Assembly: GCF_003063245.1 (NCBI RefSeq)
Contig: NZ_MUXE01000013.1
Span: 1-64,000, forward strand
Direction: 5' to 3'
DNA from: Arcobacter caeni
Lineage (GTDB): Bacteria > Campylobacterota > Campylobacteria > Campylobacterales > Arcobacteraceae
DNA length: 64,000 bases
The stretch's first letter is position 1. Each line of letters opens with the position of its first letter. A model generated the notes under the pieces. The model did no database searches. It was not told the origin of the DNA and saw nothing but the letters and a program-made list of their open reading frames with translations. This document shows positions 8,870 to 18,412 of this stretch, piece by piece. Both the position numbers and the translations under genes were made by a program.

Positions 8870-10048
8870 ATGAAATTAGAAAAATTAAAACCATTAGATG
8901 ATGCTTATTTAGAGTCAATAGGTTTTGTATGGCATACAGATAGTGATAATTCATCTTATGTTAGCAATGAAATTGTTGTAATTAGTGAAGATGAAGCAAA
9001 TGCTTATTATGAAGCTTGTAATGAATTATATGAAATGTTCTCAGAAGCTGGGCAATATGTTATTGATAATGAATTATTTCACGATATAAATATTCCTTTT
9101 AATCTAGTAGAAATCATAAAAGAATCTTGGGAAAATGATGTTCATTGGCATTTATATTCAAGATTTGATTTAGCAGGTGGAATAGATAATAAACCTATTA
9201 AATTAATCGAATTTAACGCCGATACACCTACTTCACTTTTTGAAACAGCTATTATTCAATGGGCAATGTTAAAAGCAAATGGTTTAGATGAAGCTAGTCA
9301 ATTCAACAATCTTTATGAAGCGTTAAAAGATAACTTTAAAAGAATTATTACCCTTGATGCTGATATTGAAAAGTTTGAAGAATATTATTCTAATCTTGGT
9401 TGGAAAATATTATTTTCATCAATTTCAACTTCAAGTGAAGATATAAATACTACAAAACTTTTAGAACATATTGCCTCAGAAGCTGGTTTTAATACTGATT
9501 TTGAATTTATAGAAAATGTACAATTTAGTGATGATGGAATTTTTAAAGATGATGAACTTTTTGAATTTTGGTTTAAACTTATTCCTTGGGAAAATATTGC
9601 TATTGAAGAGAGTGAATTGGCTCTTACTTTAACTGAAATAATAAAAGAGAAAAAAGCAATTATTTTTAATCCTGCATATACCTTGATGTTCCAATCAAAA
9701 GGATTTATGAAGATTTTATGGGATTTATACCCAAATCATCCACTACTTTTAGAAACTTCGTTTGAACCTTTAATTGGTAAAAAACAAGTAGAAAAAAGAT
9801 GTTTTGGAAGAGAAGGAGCTAATACAAAAATCATAAATATTGATGGAAGTATTGATGAACAAACAAATGGAATTTATGAAGGTCATAAAGCAATTTTTCA
9901 AGAATATGTAGATTTTCCAAAAGATTCAAATGGAAATTGTTATCAAGCTGGTGTATTTTATGCCTATGAAGCTTGTGGATTAGGATTCAGACGAGGCGGA
10001 AAAATCTTAAATAATATGTCAAAATTTGTGGGACATATTATAAAATAA
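8870..10048 (+). CDS. Glutathionylspermidine synthase family ATP-grasp protein
   Basis: This 392-residue protein has the preATP/ATP-grasp architecture of the GSP_synth family (YgiC/YjfC group). The N-terminal half includes WHLYSRFDLAGG, and IEFNADTPTSLFET near residue 112 is a hallmark segment. The C-terminal half has FGREGANTKI and QEYVDF. The family forms amide bonds in an ATP-dependent way. Only true glutathionylspermidine synthase has an established substrate, so the product here is open. There is no amidase domain. It is preceded by GGGAG and coupled to the UPF0323 lipoprotein gene, suggesting an envelope-related job. Confidence 0.85.
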   Translation: MKLEKLKPLDDAYLESIGFVWHTDSDNSSYVSNEIVVISEDEANAYYEACNELYEMFSEAGQYVIDNELFHDINIPFNLVEIIKESWENDVHWHLYSRFDLAGGIDNKPIKLIEFNADTPTSLFETAIIQWAMLKANGLDEASQFNNLYEALKDNFKRIITLDADIEKFEEYYSNLGWKILFSSISTSSEDINTTKLLEHIASEAGFNTDFEFIENVQFSDDGIFKDDELFEFWFKLIPWENIAIEESELALTLTEIIKEKKAIIFNPAYTLMFQSKGFMKILWDLYPNHPLLLETSFEPLIGKKQVEKRCFGREGANTKIINIDGSIDEQTNGIYEGHKAIFQEYVDFPKDSNGNCYQAGVFYAYEACGLGFRRGGKILNNMSKFVGHIIK

Positions 10049-10056
10049 TAATAAAA

Positions 10057-10080
10057 GGCTTATTGTAATAGCAATAAGCC
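10057..10080. terminator. Stem-loop after the ATP-grasp gene
   Basis: Perfect 9-bp stem GGCTTATTG/CAATAAGCC with a six-base loop, nine bases after the stop. The T-rich tract (TTTTATTATTATTTTA) follows it on the minus strand, not on the plus strand, so on plus it may act as a 3' stabilising hairpin or a weak terminator. Confidence 0.5.
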
Positions 10081-10160
10081 AACTTACATATAAAAACCAT
10101 TACACAAAAAACATACAATTTATTGAAATAATATAAAAAATTTAAATTAAAAAGAGAATA

Positions 10161-10646
10161 ATGAAAATATTAATATTAATAAGTATCATTTGTGTAAGTT
10201 TATTTAGTTGGGATTTTAATTACAATGAACTTACAGAAAATGAAACAAAACTAACAGAAAAACTTATAAAAATTGGTGAACCACATGGATTAGGACTTGA
10301 ACTTGCTGCAATTGGAATAATTGAGACAAGATTAGGGAAATATGAATCAAATAATAACTATATTTGCGGAATACATCAAATTAATACAAAAATAGCCATG
10401 AAAAGAGTTGGAAGTAATGGAGATAAAAGTAAATTTTGTAATGAAATAAATACAAATAAAAATCTTAGCTCAATTCTTGCATTAAATGAATTAATTTATT
10501 GGAAAAAATACACAAGAAATAATATGAAAAAAATGATTATAAATTACAATTCAGGATTTGAAAAATCTAGCCATAGTGATGAATATTTAAGAAGATTTAT
10601 GATTGTTTATAAAGAGTTGAAAAAAGAAAAAGTATTACATGGATAA
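10161..10646 (+). CDS. Secreted lysozyme-fold / lytic transglycosylase-like protein
   Basis: This 161-residue protein has an N-terminal signal peptide (MKILILISIICVSLFS). The following domain shows a transglycosylase-like pattern: a putative catalytic Glu in GIIETRLGKYES, then ICGIHQINTK, and later INYNSG. This is the order seen in SLT-type muramidases (E, G-x-x-Q, Y/N). It would act on periplasmic peptidoglycan. The protein is short for a stand-alone transglycosylase, so the call is moderate. It ends shortly before a strong bidirectional terminator shared with rnpB. Confidence 0.6.
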   Translation: MKILILISIICVSLFSWDFNYNELTENETKLTEKLIKIGEPHGLGLELAAIGIIETRLGKYESNNNYICGIHQINTKIAMKRVGSNGDKSKFCNEINTNKNLSSILALNELIYWKKYTRNNMKKMIINYNSGFEKSSHSDEYLRRFMIVYKELKKEKVLHG

Positions 10647-10656
10647 TTTTTAAAAT

Positions 10657-10680
10657 AAAAAGAAGTCAATACTTCTTTTT
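10657..10680. terminator. Bidirectional terminator between the muramidase gene and rnpB
   Basis: Perfect 10-bp stem AAAAAGAAGT/ACTTCTTTTT with a four-base loop. The A- and T-rich arms supply U-runs on both strands, fitting termination of the plus-strand gene ending at 10646 and of the minus-strand RNase P RNA ending near 10681. Confidence 0.8.
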
Positions 10681-11004
10681 GTAGGTAAACCAATAAGCCG
10701 CGTTTTGTTTTTAAGACAATAATTTATCTAGCTACTAAATTACTTTAGTAGTCTTGCGAAGACCAAAAATGTGAAGTAAATACCTAGTCTTCTTGCTGCA
10801 GGTTGGGTTTACAAAGCACTTAAGATTACTCAAAAGTCTGGTAGGCTCTTACCCCACCGTTTCACCATCACCGAAAAAATCGGCTGTCTATTCTCTGTTG
10901 CACTATCCCTTAGGTTACCCCAGCCATTATTTAAATGGAACCATACTTCACAGCAGCCCGGACTTTCCTCTTGATTTTACTCAAGCTATTGTCTGGTTTA
11001 CCTA
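10681..11004 (-). ncRNA. rnpB: RNase P RNA (bacterial type A)
   Basis: This is the catalytic RNA that matures tRNA 5' ends. Read on the minus strand it has the conserved core elements: GAGGAAAGTCCGGGC near the 5' end, CCTAAGGGATAGTGCAACAG, ACAGAGAATAGACAGCC, and GGTGAAACGGTGGGGTAAGA. The two ends pair as P1 (AGGTAAACC at about 11003-10995 with GGTTTACCT at about 10691-10683). The length of about 324 bases is normal. It fills the only gene-free stretch over 300 bases. End positions are estimated from the P1 pairing. Confidence 0.95.
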
Positions 11005-11034
11005 AGGCGTATTATAGCTATATTTTCTTAAAAT

Positions 11035-11568
11035 CTATTTTCTAATAACATCATAGTTTTCTGGCACTATAAATTTGAAAATTTCATCTGATATTTCACC
11101 ATTTTGAACTACATTTGAAAACTTAATTTCAACATCATTTTCAAGCTTATCTTTATATTTAATATAATTAATTTTATCATCATTTTTTGAAGTTTTAATC
11201 AAATAATCTATATCTTCAATCTTTGTAATATAACTATTGTCATTCACTTTTTTTGAACTATTTAAAAGTTTAATAATATTTATTTCACTTTCTAATTGAG
11301 TAAAAATTGCTTGTTCAAGTTCTGGTTCATCAACAATTGCAAAATTATCGTTTATATATACATTTTTTACAACAGGCGTTTTATACTTCCATAAAATTTT
11401 TCCACTTTTTTTAATAAAAACTTCACCCTTATACTCAATCTTATTTTGAGAACTTGATGTGATTAATTGGGAAAAACTAGCTTTAAAACTGTCTAAATCT
11501 TTAATATCATTTGAAGCTATACAAGACAAACAAAATAGTGTTGTAACAATTATTAACTTATAAAACAT
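11035..11568 (-). CDS. lolA: Outer-membrane lipoprotein carrier protein LolA
   Basis: This 177-residue periplasmic chaperone ferries lipoproteins from the LolCDE complex to the outer membrane. It has a signal peptide (residues 1-18, ending SCIAS), then the LolA pattern: DSFKASFSQLI, GEVFIKKSGKILWKYKTP and the later VPENYDVI end. It is slightly shorter than E. coli LolA, which is typical for this phylum. Start: ATG with AAAGG upstream. It is divergent from secA, and a LolC/E-type permease follows secA, so lipoprotein trafficking and secretion genes cluster here. Confidence 0.88.
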   Translation of the reverse strand: MFYKLIIVTTLFCLSCIASNDIKDLDSFKASFSQLITSSSQNKIEYKGEVFIKKSGKILWKYKTPVVKNVYINDNFAIVDEPELEQAIFTQLESEINIIKLLNSSKKVNDNSYITKIEDIDYLIKTSKNDDKINYIKYKDKLENDVEIKFSNVVQNGEISDEIFKFIVPENYDVIRK

Positions 11569-11625
11569 ATTTTAACCTTTTTTTTTATATAATCTTAGCG
11601 ATTATAACGAAAAGGAACTAATTTT

Positions 11626-14244
11626 ATGTTAAATGTTTTTTCAAAAATTTTTGGTACAAGAAACGATAGAGAAGTAAAACAATATAGAAAAAAAGTTCAA
11701 GAGATAACTGCTCTTGAAAGTCAGTATGAAAATTTAAGTGATGAAGAGTTACAAAGTGAATTCAACAAGTTAAAAGAACTTGTACAAAAAGAAGAAAAAT
11801 CATTAAATGATGTATTAATGCAATCTTTTGCAATTACTAGAGAAGCTAGTAAAAGAGTTTTAAATATGAGACCTTATGATGTGCAACTAATTGGTGCAAT
11901 GGTTTTACATGAGGGAAGAATTGCTGAGATGAAAACAGGTGAAGGAAAAACACTTGTTGGTTCTTTAGCTGTGGCTTTAAACGCACTTAGCGGTAATGGT
12001 GTTCATGTTGTTACTGTAAATGATTATTTAGCTTCTAGAGATGCAAATGAATTAAAACCTTTATATAACTTTTTAGGATTTAGTGTAGGTGCTGTTGTTG
12101 GTGGATTAAAAAATGACCAAGAAAGACGAGAGCAATATGCTAGTGATATTACTTATGGAACTAATAATGAGTTTGGATTTGATTATCTAAGAGATAATAT
12201 GAACTATGATATTAGTGAAAAAGTTCAAAGAGGACATAATTTCGTTATCGTAGATGAAGTTGACTCTATTTTAATTGATGAAGCAAGAACTCCTTTAATT
12301 ATATCAGGACCAACAAATCATAAAAACTCAAACTATGTAAGAGCAAATGAAATTGCTTTAAAATTAGAAAGAGGTCAATTAATTGAACCTAAAAATGCTT
12401 CTGATAAACCAACTACAACTGGTGATTTTATTGTTGATGAAAAAAATAAAGCTGTACTTTTAACAGAACAAGGTCATGAAAATGCTGAAAATTTATTTGG
12501 AGTAGATAATCTTTATTCTATTGAAAATGCAATGCTTTCTCACAGTTTAGATCAAGCTTTAAAAGCAAACTTTATTTTTGAAAAAGATGTTGATTATGTT
12601 ATAAAAGATAATACAGTAATTATTGTTGATGAATTTACAGGAAGACTTAGTGAGGGAAGAAGATTTAGTGAAGGACTACACCAAGCTTTAGAAGCAAAAG
12701 AAGGGGTTGCAATTCAAGATGAATCACAAACTTTAGCTGATATTACATTCCAAAATTATTTTAGAATGTACAATAAATTAGCTGGTATGACAGGAACTGC
12801 TCAAACAGAAGCCACAGAGTTTGCAGAAATTTATAGATTAGATGTTGTATCAATTCCAACAAATGTTTCTGTTCAAAGAATAGACAAAAATGACTTAATT
12901 TATAAAAGTGAAAAAGAAAAATTTGAAGCTGTGTGTAATAGAATCAAACAATTACATGAAAAAGGTCAACCAGTTCTTGTAGGAACAGCATCTATTGAAA
13001 AATCAGAAAAATTACATGCTATTTTAGTTCATAAAAAAATTCCTCATACTGTTTTAAATGCAAAACAACATGAAAAAGAGGGAAAAATTATTGCGGATGC
13101 TGGACAAAAAGGTGCTGTTACAATTGCTACAAATATGGCAGGACGAGGAGTTGATATTAAATTAACTCAAGAAATACTTGATCTTGGTGGATTAGCAATT
13201 ATTGGAACAGAAAGACATGAAAGCAGAAGAATTGACAATCAGTTAAGAGGAAGAGCTGGACGACAAGGAGATGTTGGTGAATCACAATTTTATTTATCTT
13301 TAGAAGATAATCTTTTGAGAATATTTGGAAGTGATAAAATCAAAGGAATTATGGAAAGATTAGGTATTGAAGAAGGTGAACATATCGAATCTAGAATGGT
13401 TACAAGAGCTGTTGAAAATGCTCAGAAAAAAGTGGAACAAATGCACTTTGAATCAAGAAAACATCTACTTGAATATGATGATGTTGCAAATCAACAAAGA
13501 AAAGTAATTTATTCATTTAGAAATGATTTATTAAAACCTGATTTTGATATTGAATCAAAGCTTGATGAAAATATGCTTGAATATGTGCAAAACCTATTAT
13601 CAATTGCAAATATTATAAAAGGAATGCCAAGTGAAGATTTTGATTATGAATTTATAAAAATAAAATTTGAAGAAGAATTAAGATTACTTGTAGATATTGA
13701 AGATATGATAAGTAATTCATATGAAGATTTAGAAGCAAATTTAACTTCATTTTTAAAAGAAGTTTATAACAAAAAAATGTTAATGGCAGCAACTGAACAA
13801 AAAAATGAAATTGAAAGAATTCTTTATTTACAAATTTTAGATAATGCATGGAGAGAACATTTATATGCTATGGATACTCTAAAAACAGGAATTGGACTAA
13901 GAGGATATAACCAAAAAGATCCATTAGTTGAATATAAAAAAGAGTCTTATAATATGTTTATTGAATTAATTGCAAATATTAAAAATGAGATTATTAAAAT
14001 ACTATTTACGATTCAACTTCAAACTCATGAAGACAAGCAAAAAGAACAAGAAGCAATTGCTAGAATGAAAGAACAAATGGAAGAAGCAACTGAACACATT
14101 ACAACAAATGTTGCACAAGAAGCTGTAAGAAACAGTGATAAAAAGATTTCAAGAAATGAAACTTGTCCTTGTGGAAGTGGATTAAAGTTTAAACAATGTT
14201 GTGGGAAAAGTGGTCCTAAAATCGGTTTAGCTGCGGTAAATTAA
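11626..14244 (+). CDS. secA: Preprotein translocase ATPase SecA
   Basis: This is the motor of the Sec system and drives unfolded preproteins through SecYEG. The 872 residues are full length. The Walker A motif MKTGEGKT is at 102-109, the DEAD-type [20 protein letters not shown] follows near residue 208, and helicase motif [11 protein letters not shown] is present. The protein ends with the zinc-binding SecB/ribosome-contact tail (CPCGSG and KQCCGK). Start: ATG with AAGGAAC upstream, 57 bases from the divergent lolA. The permease gene starts one base after its stop. Confidence 0.98.
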   Translation: MLNVFSKIFGTRNDREVKQYRKKVQEITALESQYENLSDEELQSEFNKLKELVQKEEKSLNDVLMQSFAITREASKRVLNMRPYDVQLIGAMVLHEGRIAEMKTGEGKTLVGSLAVALNALSGNGVHVVTVNDYLASRDANELKPLYNFLGFSVGAVVGGLKNDQERREQYASDITYGTNNEFGFDYLRDNMNYDISEKVQRGHNFVIVDEVDSILIDEARTPLIISGPTNHKNSNYVRANEIALKLERGQLIEPKNASDKPTTTGDFIVDEKNKAVLLTEQGHENAENLFGVDNLYSIENAMLSHSLDQALKANFIFEKDVDYVIKDNTVIIVDEFTGRLSEGRRFSEGLHQALEAKEGVAIQDESQTLADITFQNYFRMYNKLAGMTGTAQTEATEFAEIYRLDVVSIPTNVSVQRIDKNDLIYKSEKEKFEAVCNRIKQLHEKGQPVLVGTASIEKSEKLHAILVHKKIPHTVLNAKQHEKEGKIIADAGQKGAVTIATNMAGRGVDIKLTQEILDLGGLAIIGTERHESRRIDNQLRGRAGRQGDVGESQFYLSLEDNLLRIFGSDKIKGIMERLGIEEGEHIESRMVTRAVENAQKKVEQMHFESRKHLLEYDDVANQQRKVIYSFRNDLLKPDFDIESKLDENMLEYVQNLLSIANIIKGMPSEDFDYEFIKIKFEEELRLLVDIEDMISNSYEDLEANLTSFLKEVYNKKMLMAATEQKNEIERILYLQILDNAWREHLYAMDTLKTGIGLRGYNQKDPLVEYKKESYNMFIELIANIKNEIIKILFTIQLQTHEDKQKEQEAIARMKEQMEEATEHITTNVAQEAVRNSDKKISRNETCPCGSGLKFKQCCGKSGPKIGLAAVN

Positions 14245-14245
14245 T

Positions 14246-15451
14246 TTGAATAAGAAATTAGTAAATTTTATTGTAAAGAAATATCTGAGATTTGATAAAA
14301 AAAATCCTTTTATTTCTATAAGTGCTATTTTAGCATTTATAGGTGTTTGCATTGGTGTTATGGTTCTAATACTTTCTATGGCTATTATGAATGGAACAGC
14401 TAAAGAGTTTGAAAGAAAACTTTTTACGATGAATTATCCTTTAACTATTCATCCTAAATTTAGTACAATTTCTTTAGATCAGGAGTTATTAAATAGTCTT
14501 CAAAAAGAGTTTCCACATTTAAAATTTTCTCCATTTATTTCATCTCAAGCAATTATTCAAAGTGGTGAAACTATGAGTGGAGGTATGATTTTTGGAGTAA
14601 TTCCTCAAAAAGAAGCATTAATAAATCCCGTTTATAAAAAAGCTTTAGGTGATTTAAATCTTGATAAATTTGATATTATTACAGGTTCTGGAATCTCTGA
14701 TAAACTATTTTTAAATCCTGGAACTAAAACAACTTTATACTTTACAGAATTAAATCCAACTGGCTTCTCAATGATGCCAAAAATGAAAAGATTTACCTTT
14801 GCAAATTCTTTTACATCGGGGCTTAATGCTTATGATAAAGCTTATATGTATACTTCTATTGAAGCTTTACAAACTTTATTGAAAAAAGAAGAAGGTACAT
14901 TTGATGGTATTCATGTTCATTCAGATGATGCCTTTGCTGATATTGAAAAACTTAGAACTTATCTTGGAAATAAAGCATCTGTTGTAGGATGGTGGCAACA
15001 AAATGGTAATTTCTTTGCTGCTATGAAAATGGAAAAAACAGCTTTATTTATTGTATTAATGCTTATTATTCTTGTAGCTTCATTAAATATTATTTCTTCT
15101 TTATTAATGACTGTAATGAGTAGAAGAAAAGAAATTGCCCTACTCTTATCAATGGGAGCAACAAGTAAAGAGATAAAATCTATCTTTTTAAGAGTTGGGA
15201 CTATTATAGGATTTTCAGGAATTTTAACAGGAATTGCTTTAGGTTTTATTGGTTATTGGTTATTAGATAATTTTGATATTGTAACTCTTCCAGCTGATGT
15301 TTATGGAAGTGCTAAATTACCACTTGATCTGGCAATGAGTGATTTTATTTCTATTATTATTGGTGCTGTTATTATTGTACTTATCTCTTCTTATTATCCT
15401 GCTTCAAAAGCTACAAATATCGATGTAATTGATGTTTTAAGAAATGAATAA
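14246..15451 (+). CDS. LolC/LolE-type ABC transporter permease
   Basis: This 401-residue inner-membrane permease belongs to the FtsX/MacB_PCD-LolC/E family. It has TM1 at about 22-48 (ISAILAFIGVCIGVMVLIL), a large periplasmic domain, then three TM segments near 272-296, 318-345 and 368-390. It is followed by the family C-terminal YPASKATNIDVIDVLRNE. It would extract outer-membrane lipoproteins with a LolD ATPase encoded elsewhere, and the nearby lolA supports this role. The start is TTG one base after the secA stop, so it depends on coupling. The gene ends at a bidirectional terminator. Confidence 0.85.
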   Translation: MNKKLVNFIVKKYLRFDKKNPFISISAILAFIGVCIGVMVLILSMAIMNGTAKEFERKLFTMNYPLTIHPKFSTISLDQELLNSLQKEFPHLKFSPFISSQAIIQSGETMSGGMIFGVIPQKEALINPVYKKALGDLNLDKFDIITGSGISDKLFLNPGTKTTLYFTELNPTGFSMMPKMKRFTFANSFTSGLNAYDKAYMYTSIEALQTLLKKEEGTFDGIHVHSDDAFADIEKLRTYLGNKASVVGWWQQNGNFFAAMKMEKTALFIVLMLIILVASLNIISSLLMTVMSRRKEIALLLSMGATSKEIKSIFLRVGTIIGFSGILTGIALGFIGYWLLDNFDIVTLPADVYGSAKLPLDLAMSDFISIIIGAVIIVLISSYYPASKATNIDVIDVLRNE

Positions 15452-15479
15452 AATAAGCCTTTATTTTAAAGGCTTATTT
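15451..15479. terminator. Bidirectional terminator between the LolC/E and AsmA-like genes
   Basis: Perfect 12-bp stem AAATAAGCCTTT/AAAGGCTTATTT around a five-base AT loop. The convergent genes both end inside or at the edge of the hairpin (stops at 15451 and 15461). Confidence 0.75.
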
Positions 15480-18412
15480 ATTTGATTCTTTTTAACTTTT
15501 TCTTCTTCAAGTGTATCTTTTCCTCTTATAAAATCAAAAATTATTGATGGGAAATTTAATATCCTTTTACCAATATTCATAGGTACACTAATTGTATCTT
15601 TTGTAAGATTTGTTGATATTTCTGGATTATCTAAGTTACCAGTTAAATTAACTTCCGTCTCTACTCTATTATTATCACCCAATAACACATAGTTTATTAC
15701 AGGAATGATTCCAACAAATTTCGAATAATCTTTAAAAAATATAAGTTTTAGATTAGAATCTATTCTATAATTTTTCAAATCAACTGTTCCACTTCCGTCA
15801 AAATCAATACCATTTCCAATAGTAATTAATTTTTTAACATCTAAGAACTCTTTATCTTTATTATAATTAAATTCTATTGTTCCATCTACAATGTTATATG
15901 CTAAAAGATTAAACCCTGAATTTGTAGCAAGCCCAACAACCGCTGGAATAGCTAATAAAGGATTTATAAGTGCAGGTGAAGTTTGAATAAATAATAAAAG
16001 GTTATTTAGTATAGTTATTCCCTCAACATTACTATTTTCAATTATAAATTTTCCATTTAAATCATTCATATATCCACTTGCATAAAACATTAAATTTCCA
16101 CCACCAAAAATATGTTTACCTATGAGTGCATTTATAAACTCATCACTTACATTATTTGAAAAAATATCTATTTTTTTATTTTTTGATTCCCTAAAAGTAA
16201 TACTAGTTTGTTTATAATCTAAACTAATAAATTTACTATCTTCTCTAATTCTAAGAATAAAATCATCTGCTAAAAGTTTATTTGCTTCATCATAAAATAT
16301 GACTAGATTTTTACCTTTTATATCAATCTTTTTATATTTAATATTTTCAATTTTTTTGCTATCAGCACTTGAATAATGTAACTCATAACCATCTGCATAC
16401 AAAGAAACAGAATTTTTTTCTAACTGTAAAACTAAATCTTTATTTTTTGTTTCAATAGTAGTTATATCATTTTTTAAAGTTCCAACTAAACTTAATTTGT
16501 CAATTTTATTATTACTTTTTCTAATTGGTAAATTAAGGTCTTTTACATCTGCTTCAAAATCAATGCCAGAATTTTTTATAAAAATTTTTGCATTTTCTAA
16601 ACAATAAATATCTGTATCCATTTTTAATTTAGAATTTAGTAAATTTATCACTACTTCTTGTTTTAAATTACTTGTTTCTATTTTTTTATTTTCTAAAATT
16701 ACATCTAAATTTTGTAAATAAATATTTAATTTGTCATCTATTTCTATTTTTATATCTTCATCTTTTGAAGATATTTTTGTTTTTCCATCTTCTATTTTTC
16801 CATTGATTTCTAAAGAATCAATATTTTGTCCATTTTTTTGAAGTGGTAAATCTAATCCTTTTACCAAGGCTTCAAAACTAATATTTTTTTCATCTTTTAT
16901 TTGTAAAGCAATATTTCCTTCTTTAATAGAATTATCTTTTAAAAGTTTAGAATATGGATAAATTTTTGATAAATCGTCGATATTAACATATATTAAATCA
17001 GAGATTTTTATATTTGTTCCTAAATCTTTTAGTAAAATATTCACTTCATTATTAAAATCTAAATCAATAGCTGTATTTTTATCTTTTATTTCAACAATGC
17101 TTTCTTTATTTTCTTCTTTTATTAGAAAAGATTTTATGTTAGCTTCACCTTGTGATTTTAAAGTTTGTATATCAAGATTAAGATTGACCGTTGCATTAAT
17201 CATATCTTTATATTTAAAATCACCATTCTTAATTTTTATCAAAGAATCATCTAAAATAACTTCAGCATTTTTACTTTCAAATTCAAAATTATTTATAGCA
17301 ACTTTGGCATCATTTAGAAAAAATTCTCCATAAGTAGACATATTTTTTGCTGTATCATAGGGAAATTTCATAAGTAAAGAGGCTTGTGTATTTCCACTTT
17401 TTTGAAGAACAGGAAGAGTAATATGATAAGCTTTCAATATATCTAAAATATCTTTATCTAATTTACTATTAGTTTTTAAAAATACATCAACTTGTCCATT
17501 TTTTTCACTTGTTAAATTATTAATTACAACAAAACTTCCATCAAGTTTTTTACCTTTAAATATAGGTTCAATTAAATTAAAATGTAATTTATTATCTTTA
17601 AAATATATATCTAAACTTTTTGTATCTACAACATCAACATCTTTATGAAATCTAATTTTTGCATCTTTAATTTGTGCTTTACCTTGGATTGATTTTTCAA
17701 GTATTTGATTATTTACTAAATCATATTCTGCATACAATCCTTCAACTTTTATATCTCCTTTTACATTATCATACATCCATGACTCTGCAATATCAGGTAA
17801 ATGTAAAAAATTTTTTAGAAATTTTAAACTTTTAAAAGGTTCACTTACTAAATAAATTTTAGCTATTTTTTTAGTCATTTCTACATTTATACTACTTTGT
17901 AAATTTTCATAATAAAAATTCCCATAATAATCTATTTTTTCATTAAAATAATCTATTTTTACCTTACCATCAAATAATAAATTTAAATCTTTTAAATACA
18001 AAGAATATAACTCAAATACCACTTGATTCGATATCGTGTCAATTTTTGAAGCAATATTTATATATTTATTATCAAGATATAAAATCTCATCATCTAAGAT
18101 TATTTCAAATTCATTATCATTCACTTTTAACTTGTTTATTTTAATTTTTTGAAAAAATTTTAAAACCTTTGGAAGTATTTCTATGCTATTCTTCAGCTCT
18201 TCGAAAGAACTACTTGTTGTTGTTTTCTCTGATTTATATTCGATATTATCAATAGTTAAAATAAGTTTTTTATCCATTTTAATATAGAATTGCGAAACTA
18301 AAATATTTGAAAAAGAAAAAGAGTCTATTTTTATGCCTGTATACAAAAATGAAAAAAATGAAATTATTATTAAAAAAAGAAAGAGAAAAGTAGGTTTAAT
18401 CATCTTCAACAT
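15461..18412 (-). CDS. Large AsmA/YhdP-like envelope protein (DUF3971 / AsmA-like C-terminal)
   Basis: This 983-residue protein has an N-terminal membrane anchor (residues 5-27) and a long repetitive beta-rich periplasmic body built from repeating VNLNLDIQTLK-like strands. The C-terminal region (GGGNLMFYASGYMNDLNGKF, ILNNLLLFIQTSPAL, GNGIDFDGSGTVDLKNYRI) matches AsmA-like C-terminal domains. Relatives (AsmA, YhdP, TamB) are thought to bridge the envelope and move phospholipids. That is family knowledge and is untested for this protein. The start lies inside mltG: the first 80 bases of the two genes overlap head to head. Confidence 0.78.
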   Translation of the reverse strand: MLKMIKPTFLFLFLIIISFFSFLYTGIKIDSFSFSNILVSQFYIKMDKKLILTIDNIEYKSEKTTTSSSFEELKNSIEILPKVLKFFQKIKINKLKVNDNEFEIILDDEILYLDNKYINIASKIDTISNQVVFELYSLYLKDLNLLFDGKVKIDYFNEKIDYYGNFYYENLQSSINVEMTKKIAKIYLVSEPFKSLKFLKNFLHLPDIAESWMYDNVKGDIKVEGLYAEYDLVNNQILEKSIQGKAQIKDAKIRFHKDVDVVDTKSLDIYFKDNKLHFNLIEPIFKGKKLDGSFVVINNLTSEKNGQVDVFLKTNSKLDKDILDILKAYHITLPVLQKSGNTQASLLMKFPYDTAKNMSTYGEFFLNDAKVAINNFEFESKNAEVILDDSLIKIKNGDFKYKDMINATVNLNLDIQTLKSQGEANIKSFLIKEENKESIVEIKDKNTAIDLDFNNEVNILLKDLGTNIKISDLIYVNIDDLSKIYPYSKLLKDNSIKEGNIALQIKDEKNISFEALVKGLDLPLQKNGQNIDSLEINGKIEDGKTKISSKDEDIKIEIDDKLNIYLQNLDVILENKKIETSNLKQEVVINLLNSKLKMDTDIYCLENAKIFIKNSGIDFEADVKDLNLPIRKSNNKIDKLSLVGTLKNDITTIETKNKDLVLQLEKNSVSLYADGYELHYSSADSKKIENIKYKKIDIKGKNLVIFYDEANKLLADDFILRIREDSKFISLDYKQTSITFRESKNKKIDIFSNNVSDEFINALIGKHIFGGGNLMFYASGYMNDLNGKFIIENSNVEGITILNNLLLFIQTSPALINPLLAIPAVVGLATNSGFNLLAYNIVDGTIEFNYNKDKEFLDVKKLITIGNGIDFDGSGTVDLKNYRIDSNLKLIFFKDYSKFVGIIPVINYVLLGDNNRVETEVNLTGNLDNPEISTNLTKDTISVPMNIGKRILNFPSIIFDFIRGKDTLEEEKVKKNQINKPLK

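Noticed and set aside
10793-11005. Plus-strand open frame of 70 codons
   Set aside because: It lies entirely inside RNase P RNA on the opposite strand and has no ribosome site.
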